Assembly (NCBI GenBank): GCA_963652365.1
Contig: CAVJTH010000036.1
Span: 1-23,994 of the forward strand
Direction of reading: 5' to 3'
Source of the DNA: Hallerella sp963652365
GTDB lineage: Bacteria; Fibrobacterota; Fibrobacteria; Fibrobacterales; Fibrobacteraceae
Length of the DNA: 23,994 nt
A model generated the notes under the pieces. That model saw only the letters and a program-made list of their open reading frames with translations. It ran no database searches and was not told the DNA's origin. Position numbers and translations under genes: made by a program. Positions 7,758 to 15,184 of this stretch are shown in pieces; positions within the stretch are counted from its first letter, which is position 1; every line of letters starts with the position of its first letter.

Positions 7758-9153
7758 ATTCCGCCTGTAAATTTTCGAGAAGCACCTGCAGCCCGGGCCG
7801 TTCGCGTTCAAGCGTCCGGAACACGACGCTCAGCCTTTCAAGATTTTTCAAGGTCTTTCGATCGGAGCGCAAGTTCACGATGGCGTCAATGAGAATTTTC
7901 GGGCTGATGTTTTCGACGGGAACCGTATTTTCGATGCCGTATTTCCGCAACCGCAAGGCGTTGTCGATCTGGTCCTTGCCCAGGGGAAGAATCAGGAACT
8001 TCTTGTTGTTATAGACGCATTCCTTGATGGTCGCCAGTCCACCGTGAACCAGGGCGAATTCCAGGTTCGGCGCCGAAAGGATCGCCCGCTGCGGAACCCA
8101 GCTCGCAAAGGTGATGTTTGGCTGATCCTTAAATTCCGTCCATTCGTAATCATGGATAAGCTTGGAACCGACGCCCAGGACAAGATGATAGTCGGAAAGT
8201 TCCGCAGAACGCATCGCTTCGCACAGACAGTGGAAAAGATGCCGCGCCTTGCCCTCGTAATCCAGAACCTGCGAACCCGCCGTCACAAAGATGAGCTTTT
8301 TACAGACGGCATCGGCTGCCGGATTTTCCGGCTGGAGAAGCGAATCGTCAAAATCTTCGCTTGAAGACGAAGCCAAATCCCTTTCCAGAATGCAAGGCTC
8401 GACATAATGGACTTTTGCGCCGGGATTGTAATGGGCGTATTCGTATTCGCGCGGGCAGGGAATCAACTCGTCAAAGGCTTCCAAATCCTTCACGAAATCT
8501 TCGATTTCCACCTCGGGATCCTGCAACAGATCAACCGGATTCTCTCCGGCAGCGCCTTTCAATTCCGCATACCGGCACAAATTCACCAGCTTGAAGTATT
8601 CCGTCGGGGAAAACGCCATCAGATTCTGCACCGCCCGCATCGCCGGATCTTCGCTCGGGTGCCTCAGGTAAGTCGTCGAAACGACAACATTCACGCCGTA
8701 GATTTTATGGATCAGGAGGCTTTCCAGCGAAGTGAAGTAACCGGAAACAAGCAGGTCGGGTTTCAGGTCCGTCATCGTCCTGTAAAAATTCTGCGCATCG
8801 GCAAACAGTTCCCGATTCAGCTTTTCCTTGTAGCGCGACAAGTCCTCGCCGAGGGCGCTATAGGCAATCGCCCAGATATGGTCCGGTCGCCAGCGTTCGT
8901 TCGGACTCGTATGGCTTTCGGTCGTGTAGCCCAGAGGATAGATGTTCCCGAAAATCGGGGAATAGGGGATGGGGACCAGCGTATCGCCTTGATTCTTTAT
9001 CGGATAGGCCTTTACTATCCCTTCGCAATCGGGAATTCCCATATATTTCACGGAATGTCCAAGCCGGGCAAGGTCCTCCGCCCATTTCAATGTCGGCAAC
9101 CAGTGCCCCTGCTCCTTGTAAACATCGGGCCAGAAGAGAATCGTTTTGGGCAT
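7756..9153 (-). CDS. Family-1-like (UGT/MGT superfamily) glycosyltransferase
   Basis: Predicted cytosolic or membrane-peripheral glycosyltransferase of the GT-B fold, 465 aa. The N-terminal domain begins TILFWPDVYKEQGHWLPTLKWAEDLARLGH, the typical GT1 opening with substrate loop (shown here as one segment spanning residues 4-33). The C-terminal nucleotide-sugar domain has LIFVTAGSQV, the segment FASWVPQRAIL, and the donor-binding signature FALVHGGLATIKECV (His-Gly-Gly near residue 371) followed by PLGKDQIDNALRL. ATG 9153 is preceded by AAGGAG at 7-nt spacing. It lies directly downstream of the TcA-related/FISUMP genes on the same strand and may be cotranscribed. Acceptor and donor sugars cannot be read from the sequence. 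There is no signal peptide. Confidence 0.85.
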   Translation of the reverse strand: MPKTILFWPDVYKEQGHWLPTLKWAEDLARLGHSVKYMGIPDCEGIVKAYPIKNQGDTLVPIPYSPIFGNIYPLGYTTESHTSPNERWRPDHIWAIAYSALGEDLSRYKEKLNRELFADAQNFYRTMTDLKPDLLVSGYFTSLESLLIHKIYGVNVVVSTTYLRHPSEDPAMRAVQNLMAFSPTEYFKLVNLCRYAELKGAAGENPVDLLQDPEVEIEDFVKDLEAFDELIPCPREYEYAHYNPGAKVHYVEPCILERDLASSSSEDFDDSLLQPENPAADAVCKKLIFVTAGSQVLDYEGKARHLFHCLCEAMRSAELSDYHLVLGVGSKLIHDYEWTEFKDQPNITFASWVPQRAILSAPNLEFALVHGGLATIKECVYNNKKFLILPLGKDQIDNALRLRKYGIENTVPVENISPKILIDAIVNLRSDRKTLKNLERLSVVFRTLERERPGLQVLLENLQAE

Positions 9154-9168
9154 AGAAAAACTCCTTAA

Positions 9169-9378
9169 CTAATTTTCCATGAACCTGTCGTACTGTTCTT
9201 CCAGTTTGATGGGACGTTCCGCCGCGGCGTTTTCCTGTTCCGTCTCGACGGATTCGAGCTCAAGCGAATACATAAATATAGCTTTATGGGCAAATTTAAC
9301 AGAATCTTGGAATACGATAACAAAATTCCATTTCGATTGGAGTCTTTTATCTTTTTCAAGGACTGATTTAAAAATCAT
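9169..9378 (-). pseudogene. Fragment of a second TcA-like gene inside a short chimeric reading frame
   Basis: A 69-codon frame whose last part (9176-9258) matches 11895-12001 of the TcA-related gene at 82 of 83 aligned bases, except that 24 bases (11936-11959, encoding a Glu-rich insert around QEEQEEYY) are absent. The match corresponds to residues 515-550 of the TcA-related protein. The frame is preserved across the gap. The upstream half of the small ORF (about 38 residues) is AT-rich and resembles nothing I know. The most likely reading is a residue of a deleted or recombined paralogous copy rather than a functional gene. It ends just before the glycosyltransferase ribosome binding site. 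Confidence 0.75.
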
Positions 9379-9393
9379 ATCTATTCAACCGAT

Positions 9394-10643
9394 TTATTTT
9401 TTTATGCACCGAATAGGTAAATAGTAACCCTCACCAAATCCCGCAAATTCGACAGAATTTTGAGTATCATAAATTCGAATAGCATTACTTTCAGTTGAAT
9501 TGAAACTATGAACTGTAAATACAGCCATCAATTCATTATGTTTTGGATTGTATCCCAACAGCCTGTGAAAAAAACCAGATGGAATTGCGGAAAAGCCAAA
9601 CGGGTCTGTAAGATCTTTATCTGACCAATATGAGTTTTCGCTCGATTTCAGCATTTTTCCAGCATCCCCCCCCCAATAAATGTAACCAACGTTTTCCATT
9701 GTTTTAACGTGGGAATCCTCCAACCGTCAGGACAGATATCTTGATTAAATTTATCATAACCATCTATCGCCACGTCGTATAATCTTCCAAAAATAGAACA
9801 GTCTCCCTCTTTGAAAGACATGTATTCTCCTCCAGCACATATGGAGCGCCCAGCAAATATAGTGCCCACTGTATCTTGCGGCAAATAATTTAGATTTTCC
9901 GCCATCCATACTTGAGTACCAATAGTTACAGTCTTATATACCTGATTATCCCGTAAATCAAACAGCTTGCTGTTTTGGGCATCATAAACGCTGTTCACAG
10001 ACGACGAACTTTCTTCCGAAGAAGAGGAAACACTAGAAGAACTCATACCAATACTGCTACTAGATTCAATTCCAGAACTTGACGATTCCTCGCTATCCGA
10101 AGAACTTTCAGGCGAGCCTGATTCGCTAGATGAAGATTCAACCTTGCAATTTGCCAAGTCTAAAACATACGTAATCCCATCATCACAGAGATACAGCTTG
10201 GTATCATCAATGGAACTGCTAGATTCCTCGGCGTAGTCACTACTTGATGATTGCGAGCCTTCGTGACTATCGCTGCTTTGCCCAAAGGAACTACTCGAAG
10301 ATTCTTCGCTTGAACTTAGGGCATTGATACTAGATGAGCTAGATTGCTTCGTTTCGCTACCAATGAAGCTGCTAGATGAGGATAGTTTCTCTTTAGCATC
10401 GCTGCTCACCATGAGAGTACTAGAAGAACTACTCTCGATAACAACCCAAGAGCCGTCTTTGCAAATGCGCTCCATTTCACCGTCGGCAGGTTTGACAATC
10501 ATCCCCTCGTTGCCAATATCGCAAACAATTTCCGAACCGCGAGAAGCAGAACTGTTTTCATTTGCAGGGCCGCTGGAACTTTCGTCTGCGCAAGACAGCA
10601 ATAAAAACATCGCAAAGAAAAGAATAAAGAATCGGGTTTGCAT
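9394..10643 (-). CDS. FISUMP-domain serine-rich lipoprotein, split by a frameshift at a G9 tract
   Basis: Surface-lipoprotein gene in two frames. The first (10643 to stop at 9648) has a signal peptide with lipobox LLSC (Cys18), then about 180 residues of poly-Ser linkers interspersed with short folded stretches, then the start of a FISUMP domain (YKTVTIGTQVWMAENLNY, ICPDGWRIPTLKQWKTLVTF). The second frame continues the same domain (DAGKMLKSSENSYW, DPFGFSAIPSGFF, YYLPIRCIKK) to the stop at 9394. The switch falls at nine guanines (coding strand, 9674-9666); ten or seven would restore one frame of about 416 codons. The start codon overlaps the TcA-related stop (TAATG) and is served by AGGAGG. 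The gene is AT-rich compared with its neighbours. Function of FISUMP domains is unknown; surface adhesion or substrate binding is only a guess. A sequencing error in the homopolymer is possible. Confidence 0.85.
9666..9674 (-). repeat. Nine-base guanine homopolymer in coding sequence
   Basis: A run of nine C on the + strand (G on the coding strand) lies exactly where the FISUMP reading frame breaks. Homopolymers of this length are classical slippage sites. The frame is open throughout with seven or ten bases in the run, and closed soon after with nine. Confidence 0.85.
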
Positions 10644-13543
10644 TAGTCCGTACCTCCTTGTGACCGGATTTTTCCCATACGGGCGGTATAACTGATATGA
10701 ACAATCACATCTTCAATATCTCCAGGACTCAAAATTTGGCCTGTTTTATTTTCACCAGCTCCAGTAATTTTATAGCCATTAATCGTCAAAGACCACTTAG
10801 AATCCACTGCTCCAGCACCTTCAAAAGGTAGGAATTTGTCAGAACCAAAGCGAAAATCAAATTTCCCAGCTTCTTTATGTGCTGTACTTGTAGCCATCGT
10901 TTGTGTTCCTATTCGGTTTCTAATTTTAGGTTCGTCTCCCTTCAAGTCTAGCCAGTTTTCTGTCAAAGATAATTGCGCATTTAAATAGTGACCGTTGTAA
11001 TTTGAAGCAACAACTTCAATTCGAACATCACGAATTCGCCTGAAGTATTGATCAGGAAAATCAGACGAGAATAGTCCTTCGGGGATAATAAATTCACAAT
11101 ACCCGTTACTGTTTAGGTTTTTTAATGATTCCTGACTTTGCGCACCGACAAATACTCTATTCTCCAATTCCCATAAGCTAATTGGTCTCGTTATTTCAAT
11201 TTCATTTTTATCGTTTTCCAGATAGGCGACTTCCATCACGTGCAAGTCGGCGAGCAGCTTTTCTCCTGCAAGCAGTCCACTGTGCAAGCCGTCCCAGTAC
11301 GAGCCGCTGCCCTTGATGAACGTCCTTGACGACTTGGCGTCGATGTCGGTATCGCCTATCTCGAAGTGGTAGCACTTCTCCGCCTTGCGAGCGACCTTCA
11401 CCGCCAGCTGGAAAAGGCTCTTATACACGCCGCCGGCCTCCTTCTTCAGCCAGCCGTAGAGTTCCTTGTTCGTGTACTTTTCCGACAGGAGGTCGTACAT
11501 TTCGTCCTTGAGTTCGGCTTCGCGCTCCGCCTTTTCAACCTGCTTTTTGGCGTAGTCGATCCTTATCTCGGCGACGGTCTTCCTCTTCTCGAGCGTCTTG
11601 GCCCTGTTCGCCTTTTCGGTCTTCGCCATCGTCCAGTCCTGCAGCCTGCGTTCCGCTTCGGCCTGCAGCTTCATTTTGGCGGCGGAGACCTGCCGCTGTA
11701 CAAAACGGGAGGCATAGCTCTCGGCCTCGTTCACCAGGTTCTCGGCTATCTTCGTCCCGCCGGCGGAGAGAGCGCTGAACGACGGGCCGCCCAGGCCGTT
11801 CGCGATGGCGCCGATGTCCAGGTCGGGGATCTTGTAGGCGACGGAAGCCGCCTTCTTGACGTTTTCCACCGTTTCCTGGACTTTCCTGGCCTTCTCCATG
11901 AACCTGTCGTACTGTTCTTCCAGCTTGATGGGACGGTAGTATTCCTCCTGCTCCTCCTGTTCCGCCGCGGCGTTTTCCTGTTCCGTCTCGACGGATTCGA
12001 GTTCCTTTTCGAGTTCCGCCACGTCCATGTCCGTGACCGTCTTCTGCAGCGCGAGCATCGTCCTTTCGTGCGACGCCCGGAGCACGGCCAGGGATTCGGC
12101 ATCGTACTTTTCGAGGATGTCCAGCAGGTCGCGGCCCATTCGCATCACGTCACGAACAATCTCTATCGCCTTGGCGACCATCACTTTAAAACGGTAGTAT
12201 GGCAGCGCAGACGAAGCGTCGGCAAGCGCCTCGCTGATGGAAATCCCGTTCGCTTTCGCCTTCACGAGCAGGGCGGGGTCGATAGGCGGGGCGAACAACG
12301 CAAGGGTTCTCTTTACGCCTTCGATATTGAGGCTGTTGCGTATCTTGTAAAGTCTGTCGGCTACGGTGTCCCAGTAACCCGCCAGGGTCTCGTTGCGGGG
12401 CACGTTGAAATAGAACATCATCCCCGTCGTATGCGCAAGCTGCATGGTTTTGCCCGGAAGCAGCCGCTGCGGCGTCTCCTTTTCGCGGCTCTTGCCCGTG
12501 AGCATCGTGTCCTCGTAAGTGACAAAAGCGTTGTTCATCACTCCCATACTCTTCGCCATCAGATCCCGCACGCTGAACGCCGTGGCGTTCTTCGGATCAG
12601 GAACCTCGGCGCTCTTCGGTCCGAGAATCTCCGCCGCAAGGATGTACATCTGCACGGCAAGATTTACCGACTCCGTCGTGTCCTGCGAGAATAGCTGATC
12701 TCCCCAGCCGATCAGGGCATCAAGATACTTCATCACCACATATTTCTGGTAGGCGACAGGGCGGTAGCGCGCGATCATCTGCGGATTGAACGGGTCGTTT
12801 TTCCAGCGGTCTATCAGCAGCTGGATAGCCTTTCTGTCGGGCAAGGCATCGTGAGGCGTCGGGAACGACAGTTCCGAAAGAATCGACCGGTCGGCATCCG
12901 GATTCGCAAAGAACGGCAGGAACTTCCAATACCTGGCACCCTTCGAAAGTTCCCGGACAAAGCGCTTTGTCCGCTCGTAGGGAGTGAGGTCTATCCGCGG
13001 GTCGAACACTAGCTGAAGCCAGTTCAGCGCCGCTTCGTAATTCTGCTCGGCGAGCATCCTGTCCGCCAAAAGCATCGGGACAAAGAAGAACAGTTCCCAG
13101 TTGTAGATGGAAGTCGCCGAACCCCAGCAGAAATCGACCGTCGAAGACGGGTAGGGTTCCGCAACGACGCTGCCCGGCAAGTAACCGTGTTCAAACAGCG
13201 TCTGCGACAAATCCCAAGCCTGCCAGTCGCCCGCCGTATAATAGCCGAGATAGACGCTGAAATAGTAGTTGTAGTAGGAGTAGGAATAGTAATAGCTGTC
13301 CGAAACAGGCAAGGCCTCTGTCTCGCGGCTGTAAAGCCATTTAGGTCCGCCCCCCTTCTGGAACATCTGGGAAGAAAATACAAGCGAAAAAGAGCCGTCT
13401 TCACCGATGCCGCATTCCGCCATCCAGTCCAAGGTCCCGTCGGCAAGCCTGTGATAGGCTTCGATTTTTCCCTCGCAAAAAGGAACGCCGTTATCCGATA
13501 GAATACCGGAAACAGTCCAGGATTCGGGAACGGGATAGGACAA
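10643..13543 (-). CDS. Compact Tc toxin subunit A-related protein (channel plus TcB-binding region, no N-terminal shell)
   Basis: The protein is about 966 aa; classical TcA proteins are about 2,500 aa. Residues 8-70 look like a beta-sandwich carboxypeptidase-regulatory-like domain (SGILSDNGVPFCEG). From about 95 on, the order of motifs follows the C-terminal part of Photorhabdus TcdA1: VDFCWGSATSIYNWELFF (about 136-153), RYWKFLPF, YKIRNSLNIEG, YDAESLAVLR. A charged coiled-coil region (about 500-690) contains a hydrophobic Gly-rich turn (PDLDIGAIANGLGGPSF, about 573-589) where the TcdA1 channel tip sits. Next come KYTNKELYGWL, HSGLLAGEKLL and MEVAYLEND, and last the TcB-binding-type end with GKFDFRFGSDKFLPFEG and IEDVIVHISYTAR. 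I chose TTG 13543, with AGGAG (13554-13550) 6 nt upstream; TTG 13549 is an alternative but lies too close to it. No TcB/TcC or Rhs gene is in the window. GC drops sharply after about residue 775. Confidence 0.88.
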   Translation of the reverse strand: MSYPVPESWTVSGILSDNGVPFCEGKIEAYHRLADGTLDWMAECGIGEDGSFSLVFSSQMFQKGGGPKWLYSRETEALPVSDSYYYSYSYYNYYFSVYLGYYTAGDWQAWDLSQTLFEHGYLPGSVVAEPYPSSTVDFCWGSATSIYNWELFFFVPMLLADRMLAEQNYEAALNWLQLVFDPRIDLTPYERTKRFVRELSKGARYWKFLPFFANPDADRSILSELSFPTPHDALPDRKAIQLLIDRWKNDPFNPQMIARYRPVAYQKYVVMKYLDALIGWGDQLFSQDTTESVNLAVQMYILAAEILGPKSAEVPDPKNATAFSVRDLMAKSMGVMNNAFVTYEDTMLTGKSREKETPQRLLPGKTMQLAHTTGMMFYFNVPRNETLAGYWDTVADRLYKIRNSLNIEGVKRTLALFAPPIDPALLVKAKANGISISEALADASSALPYYRFKVMVAKAIEIVRDVMRMGRDLLDILEKYDAESLAVLRASHERTMLALQKTVTDMDVAELEKELESVETEQENAAAEQEEQEEYYRPIKLEEQYDRFMEKARKVQETVENVKKAASVAYKIPDLDIGAIANGLGGPSFSALSAGGTKIAENLVNEAESYASRFVQRQVSAAKMKLQAEAERRLQDWTMAKTEKANRAKTLEKRKTVAEIRIDYAKKQVEKAEREAELKDEMYDLLSEKYTNKELYGWLKKEAGGVYKSLFQLAVKVARKAEKCYHFEIGDTDIDAKSSRTFIKGSGSYWDGLHSGLLAGEKLLADLHVMEVAYLENDKNEIEITRPISLWELENRVFVGAQSQESLKNLNSNGYCEFIIPEGLFSSDFPDQYFRRIRDVRIEVVASNYNGHYLNAQLSLTENWLDLKGDEPKIRNRIGTQTMATSTAHKEAGKFDFRFGSDKFLPFEGAGAVDSKWSLTINGYKITGAGENKTGQILSPGDIEDVIVHISYTARMGKIRSQGGTD

Positions 13544-13587
13544 CGGCAACTCCTTTTAAGCGATTTTGAAACAATCTCTACAAAAGA

Positions 13588-13616
13588 AATATAATCACTT
13601 TTCACAGCAAGCGCAA
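13588..13616 (-). promoter_or_regulatory. Candidate promoter of the TcA-related operon
   Basis: On the - strand TTGCGC (13616-13611) and TATATT (13593-13588) are separated by 17 nt, about 45 nt upstream of the TTG start. The -10 match is good, the -35 match partial (TTG only). Confidence 0.5.
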
Positions 13617-13623
13617 GCTTTTC

Positions 13624-13667
13624 AAAAAAAAATCGCCGAAGCCGTGTAAGGTTTTACAGCGACTCGG
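13624..13667 (-). terminator. Intrinsic terminator of the TIM-barrel lipoprotein gene
   Basis: On the - strand an imperfect hairpin has an uninterrupted TGTAA/TTACA apical stem (13658-13654 with 13649-13645, AACC loop) and CCGA/TCGG at its base, with internal mismatches, followed by a run of nine T (13632-13624). It lies about 50 nt downstream of the stop codon at 13716 and just ahead of the TcA-operon promoter. Confidence 0.6.
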
Positions 13668-13715
13668 TTGAATCTTACCCCACCCAAAAAAGGCTTCCCC
13701 ATGAAAACTGGATTT

Positions 13716-14984
13716 TTAGCCCTCAAACCAGAGATTTTCCAATCCTTCGTAAGTGAAAAAATCAAGACCGCGGAAAGGCGAAAAACCCGCCGTATTTTTA
13801 TAACCGATGGAAGCATCGAACAAAGCTTGGAGCGAAGACAGAAGCGTTTCCCAATTCTGGAAAGCGTCTGATCCGGAACCCTTGACCTTTAAAGCGACGC
13901 TTACGCCTGCATCCTTGGTCGCATTGTAGAAGCTCGCCTGGGCATACCGCTGAAGCTGGGTATCTTTTGTGTAGTAATCCATCAGAATTACCCAGTCGCA
14001 GGATTTCAGGAAATGTCCCGAACTTCCGTTGGTAAACTTGCCTTCGTTGTAGTATTTGTCATAGGGCATCGCAATCGCCTCGGAAAGCTTCAAGTTCGGA
14101 TCTACGCTCTCGATCTTTTTTCCCGCATATTCCAGCGCGCTTTGCGCCATCCGAAGGAGCGTATCGGAACTTGCGGCCTTGTCCCACACATAGTCATAAC
14201 CCGACTTGATCGTATGGACTTCGATGTCGGCGGAGATACCCGAGAACCTTTCCGCAGAAGCGACCTGGTTGTTGTATCCCGAGACGAGAGCGATTTCGGC
14301 ATCAATTGCGCTTTCGCTTGCCAAAAGCTCCAGGCCACTGCTTCCTGTAACAGACAAGCGCTGCGCATGGACCTTGACGCCGTAACCCGAAAGCGTTCGG
14401 ATAAATGTCCGAATCCAATCGTTCGGATTTGTGTAAAGCGACTTTCCCGGACTCAGATAGACATCGTCAAAGCCAAGAACCTTGATGCGGGCGGCGAGTT
14501 TCTCCGGTGCGGAAGAGAAATCTCCAACCGTCTGCGTATAGACATAGATGGCGTTGCGGGTTCTCCCGGCGGAATCGACAGCGACGTGACGAAATTCCTC
14601 GGCACGTTGAATCTGGGATGCGGTCAAGTCCGCCTGCAAAACGATTTCATCCCACGAAGCAAGGGTTGCGCTAGAACTAGAAATCGCCGAAACATCGCTT
14701 GAAGAAATCTCCGCTTCCGACGACACAGCGACTGCGCTAGAACCGGGATCAAATTCCGAGCTTGACGACTCCCACGCGCTGGATTCTTCACCGGCGCTCG
14801 GAGGAAGCTCTCCGGCTTCCGAAGAATATGCCGCCACGGAGCTAGAAATTTCAGCACTTGACGAAGATTCCGCCAAAACGGAAACCGAACTCGAAGAAGG
14901 TTCTTCTAGCGGAGCGTCGGATGCGTTATCGGAACAAGCCAAAAAGCAAAGGGACAGGGCGAAAAGCAGAGGGAAAAGTTTCAT
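13716..14984 (-). CDS. Serine-linker lipoprotein with putative TIM-barrel (glycoside-hydrolase-like) domain
   Basis: The protein is 422 aa. A lipoprotein signal, MKLFPLLFALSLCFLAC (Cys17), is followed by about 90 residues of Ser/Glu/Ala-rich linker with repeated SSSS clusters, then a globular domain from about 112. Its strand pattern resembles a (beta/alpha)8 barrel: RNAIYVYT, GFDDVYLSPG, GVKVHAQRL, FSGISADIEVH, AIAMPYDKYY, CDWVILMDYYT, VSVALKVKG. The D-x-E of ADIE (Asp253, Glu255) and LMDYY (Asp336) recall the strand-4 and strand-6 motifs of GH18-like barrels, but the match is loose and no enzyme family is assigned. I chose ATG 14984 for the signal peptide; an ATG at 15059 would add 25 residues and bury it. 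Has its own promoter and terminator. Probably displayed on the cell surface. Confidence 0.72.
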   Translation of the reverse strand: MKLFPLLFALSLCFLACSDNASDAPLEEPSSSSVSVLAESSSSAEISSSVAAYSSEAGELPPSAGEESSAWESSSSEFDPGSSAVAVSSEAEISSSDVSAISSSSATLASWDEIVLQADLTASQIQRAEEFRHVAVDSAGRTRNAIYVYTQTVGDFSSAPEKLAARIKVLGFDDVYLSPGKSLYTNPNDWIRTFIRTLSGYGVKVHAQRLSVTGSSGLELLASESAIDAEIALVSGYNNQVASAERFSGISADIEVHTIKSGYDYVWDKAASSDTLLRMAQSALEYAGKKIESVDPNLKLSEAIAMPYDKYYNEGKFTNGSSGHFLKSCDWVILMDYYTKDTQLQRYAQASFYNATKDAGVSVALKVKGSGSDAFQNWETLLSSLQALFDASIGYKNTAGFSPFRGLDFFTYEGLENLWFEG

Positions 14985-15136
14985 TCTTTTAAAATATGGT
15001 TTTTCAAAAAAAAAAGGTCTTTCCCGTAAGAAAAAATCAGAGCGATTTTCTAATTTCATACAAAAAGCCCGAATGGGCAGAACCCGATTGAGCTAGGGAT
15101 GAAAACTCGGCAGCCTGATATACCCTCACATTATAT
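14985..15136 (-). other. Long untranslated leader with a terminator-like hairpin
   Basis: If transcription starts from the promoter just upstream, the leader is about 150 nt. It includes CCGA/TCGG pairing and a small GCCC-ATTC-GGGC hairpin followed by five T (about 15077-15062), which could act as an attenuator. Alternatively the hairpin terminates transcripts from the upstream gene. I match it to no known riboswitch class. Confidence 0.35.
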
Positions 15137-15142
15137 ATCGCT

Positions 15143-15171
15143 ATTATACAGCCTTTTTCCTATGAAAACAA
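15143..15171 (-). promoter_or_regulatory. Candidate promoter of the TIM-barrel lipoprotein gene
   Basis: TTGTTT (15171-15166) and a perfect TATAAT (15148-15143) lie 17 nt apart on the - strand. The site starts just past the end of the upstream pseudogene. Confidence 0.6.
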
Positions 15172-15184
15172 TTTCTTGGATTTT

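Noticed and set aside
9179..9424. Small + strand frame over the TcA fragment
   Set aside because: Antisense of the duplicated TcA segment; no ribosome binding site or homology.
10015..10440. Repetitive segment resembling a repeat array or CRISPR
   Set aside because: It is the poly-serine linker coding region; repeats are irregular, use mixed Ser codons and have no constant spacer length.
11366..12694. Long + strand open frame (442 codons) opposite the TcA-related gene
   Set aside because: Arg/His/Leu-rich composition typical of antisense shadows in GC-rich genes; the - strand frame has strong TcA motifs and a proper ribosome binding site.
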